This document shows positions 42,238 to 50,379 of a DNA stretch of 51,311 nucleotides, one piece after another. A program made the position numbers and the translations under genes. The notes under the pieces were generated by a model. That model was not told where the DNA came from. It ran no database searches and worked only from the letters and a program-made list of their open reading frames with translations. This stretch comes from JAAFJT01 sp043772905 (GTDB taxonomy: Bacteria; Bacteroidota; Bacteroidia; Chitinophagales; Saprospiraceae): the NCBI GenBank assembly GCA_043772905.1, contig JAYVFS010000049.1:1-51311 (forward strand), read 5' to 3'. Positions within the stretch are counted from its first letter, which is position 1. Every line of letters begins with the position of its first letter.

Positions 42238-43239
42238 TTACTTTACATCTGCTTTTTCTTTCTTAGTCGTAACCAAAGTTTCAGTTGGCATAACGTCATA
42301 CTCCCCCATTCGGCTGTATTTTTCAATACGTTGCTCGATCAGGTCTTCCGATTTTAAAGGACTAATTTCTGCCAAAGCTTTTTTTATCCACTTTTTCAAA
42401 GTCATCGTCATTTCTTCGGGTGCTGTATGCGCGCCGCCAAGTGGTTCAGGTATGATGCCATCAATCAAGCCCATATCGTACATATTGTCAGCCGTCAATT
42501 TGAGGACTTCCGCCGCCCGTTCTTTATAATCCCATGAATGCCAAAGGATTGACGAGCAACTTTCAGGCGAAATAACAGAATACCATGTGTTTTCCATCAT
42601 ATAAACGCGGTCACCCAAACCAATACCAATTGCACCGCCAGAAGCCCCTTCGCCTATGACAACACAGACTATCGGTACTTTTAACTGTGCCATTTCGATC
42701 AAATTTCGAGCGATTGCTTCGCCTTGTCCCCTTTCTTCGGCTTCTAAACCACAGTCCGCACCAGGCGTATCAATCAAGCAAATGACAGGAAAACCAAACC
42801 GTTCCGCCATTTTCATCAAGCGTAATGCCTTCCGATAGCCTTCGGGTTTTGCCATACCAAAATTGCGATATTGGCGCAATTTAATATTTATACCCTTTTG
42901 ATGTCCAATGATTACCACCGTTTGTCCATCCATTTCACCTATACCACCGACAATCGCTTTGTCGTCTGCGAAATTCCTGTCGCCGTGCATTTCAATGAAT
43001 TTTTCACACATCTGCTGCACATAAAACAAAGTATAAGGGCGTTCAGGATGCCGCGACAATTGAACCCTATCCCAACCCGTTAGGTTGGCATAAATCTCTT
43101 TAATTGTATCTTTTATCTTTTGCTCCAACTCTACAATCATCGGTTGCACATCAATGCCCCCTTGTTCACCAATTTGGCGAACTTTTTCAAGCTGTTCGTA
43201 GAGAGTTTCGAGCGGTTTCTCGAAGTCAAGAAAAACCAT
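42238..43239 (-). CDS. accA: Acetyl-CoA carboxylase carboxyltransferase subunit alpha
   Basis: Transfers CO2 from biotin to acetyl-CoA with AccD, giving malonyl-CoA for fatty acid synthesis. 333 residues: LDFEKPLETLYEQLEKVRQI, RQYRNFGMAKPEGYRKALRL, FPVICLIDTPGADCGLEAEE and GEGASGGAIGIGLGDRVYMM, the oxyanion and CoA/biotin-binding crotonase features. The C-terminus has a short charged tail. Confidence 0.97.
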   Translation of the reverse strand: MVFLDFEKPLETLYEQLEKVRQIGEQGGIDVQPMIVELEQKIKDTIKEIYANLTGWDRVQLSRHPERPYTLFYVQQMCEKFIEMHGDRNFADDKAIVGGIGEMDGQTVVIIGHQKGINIKLRQYRNFGMAKPEGYRKALRLMKMAERFGFPVICLIDTPGADCGLEAEERGQGEAIARNLIEMAQLKVPIVCVVIGEGASGGAIGIGLGDRVYMMENTWYSVISPESCSSILWHSWDYKERAAEVLKLTADNMYDMGLIDGIIPEPLGGAHTAPEEMTMTLKKWIKKALAEISPLKSEDLIEQRIEKYSRMGEYDVMPTETLVTTKKEKADVK

Positions 43240-43349
43240 TGGCTGTTTATTTTTTTTGCTTTTTTATAAAAAGTCCTATCAAACACTTATTCGAGGAGTT
43301 TTCGAAGTTCCTCGGAACAAAAATGATAAGAAGCCGCAAAGTTACAAAA

Positions 43350-43359
43350 CCCCTCAGTA
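43350..43359 (-). repeat. TACTGAGGGG dispersed motif, copy 35
   Basis: In the accA upstream spacer, adjacent to a CAAAGTTA word (a possible leftward -7 box at 43337-43344). Confidence 0.88.
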
Positions 43360-43434
43360 TTTTTTTTTATTCTCTCATTTTGATTGCTGAATTTTAGGGT
43401 CAAGAATTTTTTTTTAATCTTTTTTTCAAAAAAG

Positions 43435-43465
43435 TTTGCAGAATTAAAAACACCTACTACCTTTG
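43435..43465 (+). promoter_or_regulatory. Promoter of tRNA-Asp
   Basis: TTTG (43435-43438), 19 bases, TACCTTTG (43458-43465). An exact match to the Bacteroidota box pattern about 100 bases before the tRNA. Confidence 0.8.
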
Positions 43466-43566
43466 CATCGCTTTCAGCAGGAAGGCACAAAAAAGTTGAA
43501 ATAAGCGGTTTTCCAAGATAATATATTGTCCGATTTTAATCGGGCAGGTATGATGTCGTTTAATCT

Positions 43567-43640
43567 GGTCTGGTAGTTCAGTTGGTTAGAATACATGCCT
43601 GTCACGCATGGGGTCGCGGGTTCGAGCCCCGTCCGGACCG
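43567..43640 (+). tRNA. tRNA-Asp (GTC)
   Basis: 74-base cloverleaf: acceptor GGTCTGG with CCGGACC (one T-G wobble), D-arm around AGTTCAGTTGGTTAGAA, anticodon loop CTGTCAC with GTC, and T-arm GGGGTCGCGGGTTCGAGCCCC region, discriminator G. No CCA is encoded. It stands alone between a promoter and a terminator. Confidence 0.97.
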
Positions 43641-43652
43641 CTTTTCAAATTT

Positions 43653-43680
43653 AAGGCTCATCGAAAGATGAGCCTTTTTT
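43653..43680 (+). terminator. Terminator of tRNA-Asp
   Basis: AAGGCTCATC, a GAAA tetraloop, GATGAGCCTT, then T-run: 10-bp perfect stem directly after the tRNA. Confidence 0.93.
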
Positions 43681-43740
43681 GTTTGTAAAATGCTATATAA
43701 CAAATATTTTTCGTATTTATCTACACCAATAAACATCTCT

Positions 43741-44958
43741 TCACTCATTTTTAGGTTTTGGCAAATCGAAATATTCATTTATTGTTTGGTCAAGAGACTT
43801 TGAAATCAAATTAAAACTTTCTTGATTAGGTATTAAATTTATGTACTTATCAATAACCTTACTTCTCTTGTAAACAATAATGGTACTTTCTACAGTACTA
43901 TCAATCTTGTTTAAATGAATTTCAGAATCCGTATCAGAAAATGATGGGACGAAGGTTAGTGCTACTTTTTCCAAGTTCAGTTCTCTGCCAAGGTTCTCTA
44001 ATTTTTTTACTCTATCTGTTTTATTATAGGCAGTTTTATCGCCATAAACAAAATATACTTTCAAATATTTTTCCCTTTTCATGCTTTCAGCTTCTAAAAA
44101 AATCAACCATTTTTTTATTTGACTCCAATTTGGGTTTTTACCCACGAAGTAAAGTACGCCGTGATACCAGCCATATTTACAAATAGGGCACGTCTTTGTT
44201 CCTTTGTCGGGACCCCAAGCATGGAAAGGCGTGAATGAAAAAATGTCTTCTCCAATGTTCTTTCCAGAGTTTATTTCATTGTTTTTTGTAGGATAGTCAG
44301 GAATGTTCAATCCTAAAAAGATATTTCGTTCTCCGATTTGCAAGCCATCTTTCTGAGCCAGTCTTAAAATGCCGCTGCCACCACGGTTTTCCATTTTTTC
44401 CCGGTATTCACTTGTCAATAATTTATCATCGTCAAAAACGAAATCATCTAAATAATACTCCTTTATTGCATTCGGCTCTTTAACAGTCAAATGAACATGT
44501 GCAGGAAAGTCTCTCGTCGGGTAAAGCCCCGGTCTGACAGTATAAATGGCATATTTGCCATTTATGTCCGTTTTAACCCAGCCTCGTATGTAACCATGTG
44601 TCTGCCCAAGTTCATTCGGTGACATACTGCGTTTTTCTTCAAGTTTGTGCAAATATTTGCCCGCAGTGTTCGTATGATAATAATATATAAGGACATTGGG
44701 TACTGGTGTTTTGCCATCTTGTTGATATACAATGCCCGTAAGTAAAATTTTTTGCCCATTTTGTGTCCAACCAGGACTTGTATCGCTGGTGATAAAACTC
44801 TTTGGAATACCGTAATATGTAAACTCGCTATTTTCAAAACTTCCTCCCACAAGTCGAGTTGTGTCAATTCCTGTTTTTTTTGTGCCGACGCTTTGGTTTA
44901 CTTGCCCGTGGCAGCAGGAAAATAAGAGTGAAAAACCAATGCTTAATATTTTTTTCAT
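43741..44958 (-). CDS. Lipoprotein: intradiol-dioxygenase domain fused to a thioredoxin-like CxxC domain
   Basis: 405 residues. N-terminus MKKILSIGFSLLFSCCHGQ fits a lipoprotein signal with lipid-carrying Cys15. Residues about 65-220 form an intradiol-ring-cleavage dioxygenase beta-fold with the ligand-bearing segment YTVRPGLYPTRDFPAHVHL: Tyr146, His154, His156 and one Tyr of IYYYHT (92-94) match the two-Tyr, two-His iron site. Residues about 240-400 contain a separate domain, FHAWGPDKGTKTCPICKYG (CPIC at 257-260), followed by a thioredoxin/redoxin-like pattern. Such a fusion suggests a periplasmic or surface redox role; substrate unknown. No motif lies between 43360 and 45204, the gene included. 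It is downstream of tRNA-Asp on the opposite strand. Confidence 0.8.
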   Translation of the reverse strand: MKKILSIGFSLLFSCCHGQVNQSVGTKKTGIDTTRLVGGSFENSEFTYYGIPKSFITSDTSPGWTQNGQKILLTGIVYQQDGKTPVPNVLIYYYHTNTAGKYLHKLEEKRSMSPNELGQTHGYIRGWVKTDINGKYAIYTVRPGLYPTRDFPAHVHLTVKEPNAIKEYYLDDFVFDDDKLLTSEYREKMENRGGSGILRLAQKDGLQIGERNIFLGLNIPDYPTKNNEINSGKNIGEDIFSFTPFHAWGPDKGTKTCPICKYGWYHGVLYFVGKNPNWSQIKKWLIFLEAESMKREKYLKVYFVYGDKTAYNKTDRVKKLENLGRELNLEKVALTFVPSFSDTDSEIHLNKIDSTVESTIIVYKRSKVIDKYINLIPNQESFNLISKSLDQTINEYFDLPKPKNE

Positions 44959-45118
44959 TTTAATATTTTTTCATACAAAAATAGCCTTTTAGTAATAAAT
45001 GACAAAAGGTTTTCTCAATCGTAATAAAGAAAATATTATCGTTTTTTCCTGAAAACAATGCTTGATGATTGTAAATAAGCTTCGTACAAAAGTATTTTTA
45101 TCAAAAAACAAAACTTAG

Positions 45119-45150
45119 TTTGTTTTTAAAACTAACAAGAACTAATTTTG
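45119..45150 (+). promoter_or_regulatory. Promoter of nadA
   Basis: TTTG (45119-45122), 20 bases, TAATTTTG (45143-45150). The leader to the nadA ATG is about 100 bases and contains motif copy 36. The rest of the 44959-45256 gap is AT-rich with no gene seen. Confidence 0.75.
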
Positions 45151-45204
45151 TGGTCTCAACGTTATTCATTTTGACGTTATTTGTCTTTTATTTGCTGTCA
45201 ATTA

Positions 45205-45217
45205 CCCCCCCTCAGTA
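45205..45217 (-). repeat. TACTGAGGGG dispersed motif, copy 36
   Basis: In the nadA leader; seven G, the longest run of the set. Confidence 0.9.
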
Positions 45218-45256
45218 TAAAACCATTTTTTTATAAAAATATCAAAACATAAAGCT

Positions 45257-46267
45257 ATGCCTACTACTGCTTATCAAACTGCTGAAAAAGCCATGACTAA
45301 AAGAGGGTTTCTCGACCTCGAAGTTGACCCAATGCTTGACTTAGTTGCCGAAATCCAAAAATTGAAAAAAGAGAAAAATGCCGTCATTTTGGCGCATTAT
45401 TATCAAGACTCCGAAATTCAAGACATCGCTGATTTTATTGGCGACAGCCTTCAACTATCGCAAGAAGCCGCAAAAACGGATGCCGATATCATCGTTTTTG
45501 CAGGCGTTCACTTCATGGCGGAGACGGCTAAGATGTTGTCGCCAACAAAGAAAGTGTTGTTGCCCGACCTCAATGCGGGTTGTTCATTGGCAGACAGTGC
45601 GCCTGCGCCTTTGTTCAAAAAATTTATGGAGCGTTATCCCGACCATGTTGTCGTGAGTTATGTCAACTGCACAGCAGAGTTGAAAACATTGACGGATATT
45701 TGCTGCACTTCGTCAAATGCCGTTCAAATTATTGAAAGTATTCCAAAAGAAAAATCCATCATTTTTGCACCCGACAAGAACTTAGGCGCGTATTTGATCA
45801 AAAAAACAGGACGCGATATGGTGCTTTGGAATGGGGCATGTATGGTGCATGAAATTTTTTCGAATGAAAAAATAACCAAATTGATGCACCGCCACCCCAA
45901 CGCTAAATTTATTGCGCACCCTGAATGTGAAGAACATATACTTGAAAAAGCCGATTATATCGGTTCAACAAGCGGTTTGCTCAAATATACTGAGGGGTCT
46001 GAAGCGACTGAATTCATCGTTGCCACCGAGCCAGGCATTATTCATCAAATGCAATTGCGCTCGCCACACAAAACATTCATTCCTGCGCCACCTAATAATA
46101 CGTGTGCCTGCAACGAATGTCCACACATGCGCTTGAACACGATGGAAAAACTTTATCTATGTATGAAGTATGAATTGCCAGAAATCACGCTGTCTGAACG
46201 TGTTATCAAAGAAGGAAGGCTTTGTATTGACCGAATGTTGGAGATTTCAGCCAAAGCAGGACTATAA
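45257..46267 (+). CDS. nadA: Quinolinate synthase
   Basis: [4Fe-4S] enzyme that makes quinolinate from iminoaspartate and DHAP for NAD. 336 residues: VILAHYYQDSEIQDIADFIG, Cys109 (LNAGCSLAD), Cys195 (WNGACMVHE) and the CACNECPHM cluster (Cys283, 285, 288). Three Cys are needed for the cluster; the first and second are clear, and the third is one of the last group. An alternative start lies at residue 13 (MTKRGF). A motif copy is read as YTEGSE near residue 244. Confidence 0.97.
   Translation: MPTTAYQTAEKAMTKRGFLDLEVDPMLDLVAEIQKLKKEKNAVILAHYYQDSEIQDIADFIGDSLQLSQEAAKTDADIIVFAGVHFMAETAKMLSPTKKVLLPDLNAGCSLADSAPAPLFKKFMERYPDHVVVSYVNCTAELKTLTDICCTSSNAVQIIESIPKEKSIIFAPDKNLGAYLIKKTGRDMVLWNGACMVHEIFSNEKITKLMHRHPNAKFIAHPECEEHILEKADYIGSTSGLLKYTEGSEATEFIVATEPGIIHQMQLRSPHKTFIPAPPNNTCACNECPHMRLNTMEKLYLCMKYELPEITLSERVIKEGRLCIDRMLEISAKAGL
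45988..45997 (+). repeat. TACTGAGGGG dispersed motif, copy 37 (nadA)
   Basis: Sense; encodes YTEGSE in a variable loop. Confidence 0.88.
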
Positions 46268-46268
46268 T

Positions 46269-46332
46269 GGATAATGGATAGTTGATAATGGATAATTTTA
46301 AAATATTATCCATTATCAACTATCCATTATCC
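46269..46332. terminator. 28-bp perfect palindrome between nadA and tdk
   Basis: Arms 46269-46296 and 46305-46332 are exact inverted repeats of iterated GGATAATGGATA words, with an 8-base loop. The position between convergent genes suits a bidirectional terminator. Confidence 0.9.
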
Positions 46333-46340
46333 ACTATAAA

Positions 46341-46931
46341 TCAATGTAATTCCAAAATATTACCCATCTCGTAACACGTGCGGCAACGCGGCTCATACGT
46401 GTCTTTTTCACCAAGCATAACTTGTTCATTATTAGTGACTTTACGATAGGAATGTGTCGCTAAGTTGCCACAATGCAAACAGATGGCATGAACTTTTGTG
46501 ATGTATTCGGCAACGGCTAAAAGATTCGGTACGGGTCCAAACGGCACGCCCCGATAGTCCATATCGAGACCGGCAACAATGACGCGGATGCCCCGCAAAG
46601 CGAGTTTTTCGCACACCTCCGTCAAAGCCATATCAAAAAACTGCGCTTCGTCAATGCCGACAACGTTGATATCCTCCCCCTCAGTAAATTCCAGTATTTT
46701 TGCCGAACTTTCGACCGGTCTTGCCAATATCGCTGTGGCATCGTGTGAAACGACTTTGGTTTCGTCATATCGCGTATCTATTTTGGGTTTAAAGACTTCA
46801 ACACGTTGATTGGCAAATTTGGCGCGGCGCAAACGGCGAATCAGCTCTTCGGTTTTACCTGAAAACATAGAGCCGCAAACGACTTCAATCCAGCCATTGC
46901 GCTGTCCTTTAAAATGTGGTTCGAGAAACAT
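46341..46931 (-). CDS. tdk: Thymidine kinase, class II
   Basis: Phosphorylates thymidine in the salvage pathway. 196 residues with P-loop GSMFSGKT (20-27), DEAQFF with the catalytic Glu95, a lid region, and a zinc ribbon with CLHCG and CRTC. Upstream of it lies the nadA gene in convergent orientation. A motif copy is read as FTEGED near residue 82. Confidence 0.96.
   Translation of the reverse strand: MFLEPHFKGQRNGWIEVVCGSMFSGKTEELIRRLRRAKFANQRVEVFKPKIDTRYDETKVVSHDATAILARPVESSAKILEFTEGEDINVVGIDEAQFFDMALTEVCEKLALRGIRVIVAGLDMDYRGVPFGPVPNLLAVAEYITKVHAICLHCGNLATHSYRKVTNNEQVMLGEKDTYEPRCRTCYEMGNILELH
46676..46686 (-). repeat. TACTGAGGGG dispersed motif, copy 38 (tdk)
   Basis: Sense; encodes FTEGED before the VVGIDEAQ strand. 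Confidence 0.88.
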
Positions 46932-47171
46932 AAATATGATTGACTATTGGTTAATGATTATTGATAATTCAAGTAAAAACAAGAAGATTGAGATATTTTC
47001 AAAAAATTAGCTTGAAAAAGTAAAGTAAAGATTAAATTTGGACGTTTTTTAACAAAAGTACATTTTAAGGAAAAATTTCACATCTAAAATCTTGAAGTTC
47101 CCAAAATTAACTAAAGAGACTTTCACTATGTCTAACATGTATAATTCATCCTTTATAATTCAATATTCATT

Positions 47172-47894
47172 ATGAATCTTTCGCAAGCTAAAACCCAACT
47201 TGAAAAAATCATTGCGCTTTACAAGAGTATGAGTGCCGACGAAAAAAATATTTCTGCCATTGAACGCGATTTGATGCTCGGTTATATTCGCTCTCTCTAC
47301 GAAAACTTTCTCGATGCGACCCCCTCAGTATCTCCAAGCAATGATACGCGTTCAACAGCAGCTTATAAACCTCCGCCACCACCCGCACCAGAACCCAAAC
47401 AGGTTGTTATAGAAACGCCGCCGCCTGTTGTCGAGCGTCCCAAAGTCGAGCCGCCGCCGCCGCCACGTCCAGTTGAACAACCTAAGCCTGTTGCGCCACC
47501 ACCCGCACCAGAACCTGTGCAATATCAAGCGCCACCAGCACCCATTGCACCACCCCCACGCGCTGAATCGAGTACACATTCAGCAGAAATAGAGGAGCTT
47601 TTTGAAGAGCCTTCAAACAAAGAATTGTCCGACCGTCTGTCCAATACAGCCATCAATGACCTCACAAAGGCTTTCGGTTTGAATGACCGATTATTGATGC
47701 AAAATGAGCTTTTTGCTAATAACAAAGCTGTTTTTGATGAAATCCTCAAGGATTTGAACAATGCCAGCAGTTTCGATTCCGCCAAGGGCTACCTCGCTGA
47801 CTTCGCCAAACGTTATAATTGGATAGGAAATCCAGAACGTCAAAAACACGCTAAGTGGTTTATCAAAATGGTAAGAAGACGGTTTAAAATATAA
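47172..47894 (+). CDS. Pro-rich linker protein, hypothetical
   Basis: 240 residues. An N-terminal helical region (MNLSQAKTQLEKIIALYKSM to about residue 55), a central Pro/Ala/Glu-rich low-complexity linker (about 65-135, with repeated PPPPAPEP and PPAPIAPPP runs), and a C-terminal helical domain (about 150-240, with NDLTKAFGLNDRLLMQNELF and WIGNPERQKHAKWFIKMVRR). I do not recognise a named family, though the C-terminal helical domain has the look of a conserved Bacteroidota protein. A TAAATTTG box at 47033-47040 with TTG 18 bases upstream may be its promoter. One motif copy is read as ATPSVSPS at the linker edge. Confidence 0.65.
   Translation: MNLSQAKTQLEKIIALYKSMSADEKNISAIERDLMLGYIRSLYENFLDATPSVSPSNDTRSTAAYKPPPPPAPEPKQVVIETPPPVVERPKVEPPPPPRPVEQPKPVAPPPAPEPVQYQAPPAPIAPPPRAESSTHSAEIEELFEEPSNKELSDRLSNTAINDLTKAFGLNDRLLMQNELFANNKAVFDEILKDLNNASSFDSAKGYLADFAKRYNWIGNPERQKHAKWFIKMVRRRFKI
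47320..47330 (-). repeat. TACTGAGGGG dispersed motif, copy 39
   Basis: Antisense; encodes TPSVSP at the edge of the linker. Confidence 0.9.
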
Positions 47895-47958
47895 GTACGT
47901 ACGTAAAAAAGTATAACCAACTTTATTCAATTCACAGAAAATAAATTGAAAACACATT

Positions 47959-48852
47959 ATGTCGAAATATAAAAGTGATTCCGTTGACTGGAATAGTGTC
48001 TTTAATGTCAAAAATCAACTCCATCTTATTTTAGGCGCTGGCTTGGCAGTCTTGGCTATGAAAGGTTTTATGATTCCCAACAAATTTATGGATGGCGGCA
48101 TTACCGGCATTTCCATTTTACTGCATGAGATTTTTCACATCAATATCAGCTTTTTGGTCATTGTTTTAAATGCTTCCTTTGTCTATCTCGGCTACAAACG
48201 CATTGGTAAAACGTTTGCCGTTCAAACCACCATTGCAGTCATTTTCCTGTCTCTTGGCTTGCTTTTCATTGATATCCAACCCGTTACCCATGACAATTTA
48301 TTGATTGCCGTGTTTGGTGGACTTTTAATTGGCACAGGTGTCGGCTTAGTCATTCGTGGCGGTGGCGTTATTGATGGTGCTGAAGTGATTGCTGTGTTTA
48401 CGAAACGGCGTTCAGGCTTTTCGAACAGCGAAATCATTATGTTTTTCAATACCATTATCTTTTCAATTGCCGCTATAAAATTTGGTATCGAAATATCCAT
48501 GTATTCTATCATCACATACTTTGCTGCGACACGTGCGACTAATTATGTTGTGGACGGTATCGAAGAATTCACCGCTCTCAACATCATTTCGACGGAACAA
48601 GAGGAAATCAAAAACTATTTGGTCAATGAATTGGGCAAAGGCATCACCGTTTTTAAAGGCGAAAGAGGCTATTTACCCAATAGTTTTGACATCAAATCGG
48701 ATTGTCAAATCATTTTCACCATTGTCACCCGCCTTGAAATTAAGCAAATTGAAGATGCTGTGATGTCTATTGACCCCAAAGCCTTCATGTATGTACAGAG
48801 CATCAAAGAAGCAACGGGGGGGATTTTGAAAACGAAAGCGCACGCGCATTGA
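47959..48852 (+). CDS. YitT family membrane protein (DUF161/DUF2179)
   Basis: 297 residues: five or so membrane helices in the first 200 (HLILGAGLAVLAMKGFMIPN, FLVIVLNASFVYLGYKRIG, LLIAVFGGLLIGTGVGLVIR), with GGITGISILLHEIFHI and the GGGVIDGAEVIAV loop typical of the family, then a soluble DUF2179 domain (about 220-290). Transport or sensing roles are not established. Follows the Pro-rich gene after 64 bases on the same strand. Confidence 0.92.
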   Translation: MSKYKSDSVDWNSVFNVKNQLHLILGAGLAVLAMKGFMIPNKFMDGGITGISILLHEIFHINISFLVIVLNASFVYLGYKRIGKTFAVQTTIAVIFLSLGLLFIDIQPVTHDNLLIAVFGGLLIGTGVGLVIRGGGVIDGAEVIAVFTKRRSGFSNSEIIMFFNTIIFSIAAIKFGIEISMYSIITYFAATRATNYVVDGIEEFTALNIISTEQEEIKNYLVNELGKGITVFKGERGYLPNSFDIKSDCQIIFTIVTRLEIKQIEDAVMSIDPKAFMYVQSIKEATGGILKTKAHAH

Positions 48853-48968
48853 GCTGATGGGCAAAAATAGGGCGGATAAAATAGGGCGGATATTTGGTTT
48901 TGTGTGTTTAGTGTATAGAACGTATTGATAATCAATGTCTATCTACACACTAAACACAAAAAAACCAA

Positions 48969-49033
48969 TGCTACCGAAGCAAAAAATATAAGTACCGAAG
49001 CAAAAAATAGGAGCATAGAAGCAAAAAATAGGG
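48969..49033 (+). repeat. Three tandem 21-24-base units
   Basis: ACCGAAGCAAAAAATA-like units repeat three times at about 21-24-base spacing. A reading frame over it gives TEAKNIS, TEAKNRS, IEAKNRD, but it needs a TTG start and is not a supported gene. The 48853-49192 gap also holds a hairpin (GTGTTTAGTGT with ACACTAAACAC) and motif copy 40. Confidence 0.7.
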
Positions 49034-49134
49034 ATACCAAAGTGCAAAACATGACCACAAAACAACCCACCCAAAGACATAAAGCTGCTTTTTATCAAAG
49101 AAAATAGACCATCATCAAGTATATTACTTGTTTA

Positions 49135-49146
49135 TACTGAGGGGGG
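49135..49146 (+). repeat. TACTGAGGGG dispersed motif, copy 40
   Basis: About 50 bases before the FIST gene, six G. Last copy in the window. Confidence 0.9.
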
Positions 49147-49192
49147 ACTGCTCGGTGTTTATTATTTCTTTACCTTTTAAAATTAATTGAAA

Positions 49193-50329
49193 ATGAAAGC
49201 AAAATCAATAAAAGGAAATTCAGCAAATGAAATTCAATTATCATTGCTTCAAAGTATGGCTGATGGTTTTAAACCAACCTTAGCCATCGTATTTCTCTCT
49301 GTCAAACAAGATAGAAAATCCGTCTGTAAAATATTAGATGATGCAGGGATTTCTATTTACGGTGCTACTTCCAATGGCGAGTTTACAGATGAAGGAATAA
49401 CAGCTGGTGGCATAGCCATCATGCTACTTGATATAAATCCTGCACATTTCACCGTGTTATTTGAAGAATTTTCTGACAATAATTACAGGCAAACTACACG
49501 TGCTATCGCTAATAAAGTATTGGAAAAATTTGCGCGTCCCTGCTTTCTCATTGCCGGCAGCAATCTACATACGGATGCAGAAGAATTGATATACGGATTT
49601 GAAGATATTTTTGGCAAGGATATAAATTTGCATGGCGGTATGGCAGGTGATGATTTTGCATTTAAAGAGCAATTTGTTTTCACTAATGACAAGGCAAGTA
49701 ACAATGGCATAGTAATAATCGCTTTTGATGAAAGTAAAATCAGTTTAAAAGGTAGAGCTACGTATGGATGGAATCCAATAGGCACTGTTAAGACTGTAAC
49801 AAAAAGTGTTGGCAATCATGTATATACCATCGATAATGTACCTGCAGTGGATCTTTTGATGAAGTATGCAGGCTATGAAAATATAACAGCTGAAACTTGG
49901 TCTATGGAGCATGCTATGGCATTGTCATTACAATTACAACGTGAAAAGGGAGACCCTGTGATGCGATCAGGCTTAGTGGTAGATTGGGATGATCATTCAT
50001 TTTATTGCATAGCTTCAGTACCACAAGGTTCTAAAGTTCGTTTTTCGCTTCCACCGGATTTTGATGTAATAGAAAAAGTAATCAAAGGTTGCCACGATTT
50101 AAAAGCAACGGAAATAGGGGAAGCAGATGCCTTGCTCTTGTTTAATTGTGCGGGCAGACTGCTTGCATTAGGACCCTTGATCAGTGATGAAATAGACGGT
50201 ATTAGAAAGGTGTGGGATGTGCCTATAGCAGGTATGTTTTCCAATGGTGAACTGGCACGAGCTACTAATGGCAACTTAGAACTGCATGCTTTTACTGCTT
50301 GTACGGTCGTTTTAAAAGAGGTAGGATAA
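49193..50329 (+). CDS. FIST domain sensor protein
   Basis: 378 residues from the ATG at 49193 (an in-frame TTG lies six bases earlier). N-terminal FIST domain about 15-190 (PTLAIVFLSVKQDRKS, YGATSNGEF, DINLHGGMAGDDFAF) and C-terminal FIST_C domain about 215-365 (YTIDNVPAVDLLMKYAG, DALLLFNCAGRLLALG, VPIAGMFSNGELARA). FIST modules are thought to bind small ligands, perhaps amino acids, in signalling proteins; ligand unknown. The next gene, 50 bases on, is a coiled-coil signalling protein, so they probably form a signalling pair. Confidence 0.92.
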   Translation: MKAKSIKGNSANEIQLSLLQSMADGFKPTLAIVFLSVKQDRKSVCKILDDAGISIYGATSNGEFTDEGITAGGIAIMLLDINPAHFTVLFEEFSDNNYRQTTRAIANKVLEKFARPCFLIAGSNLHTDAEELIYGFEDIFGKDINLHGGMAGDDFAFKEQFVFTNDKASNNGIVIIAFDESKISLKGRATYGWNPIGTVKTVTKSVGNHVYTIDNVPAVDLLMKYAGYENITAETWSMEHAMALSLQLQREKGDPVMRSGLVVDWDDHSFYCIASVPQGSKVRFSLPPDFDVIEKVIKGCHDLKATEIGEADALLLFNCAGRLLALGPLISDEIDGIRKVWDVPIAGMFSNGELARATNGNLELHAFTACTVVLKEVG

Positions 50330-50379
50330 CACGCTTTTATCCAATTTAATGAATACATTTTATCTCAAATCAATTCAAA

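Noticed and set aside
2785..49146. Motif as an insertion-sequence end or mini-transposon
   Set aside because: No target duplications or length changes between paralogous modules; copies differ only by substitutions and G-run length.
2785..49146. Motif as a Chi-like or KOPS-like polar site
   Set aside because: Both strands are used at 21 to 15 in this window, without clear polarity; a whole-genome strand test would be decisive.
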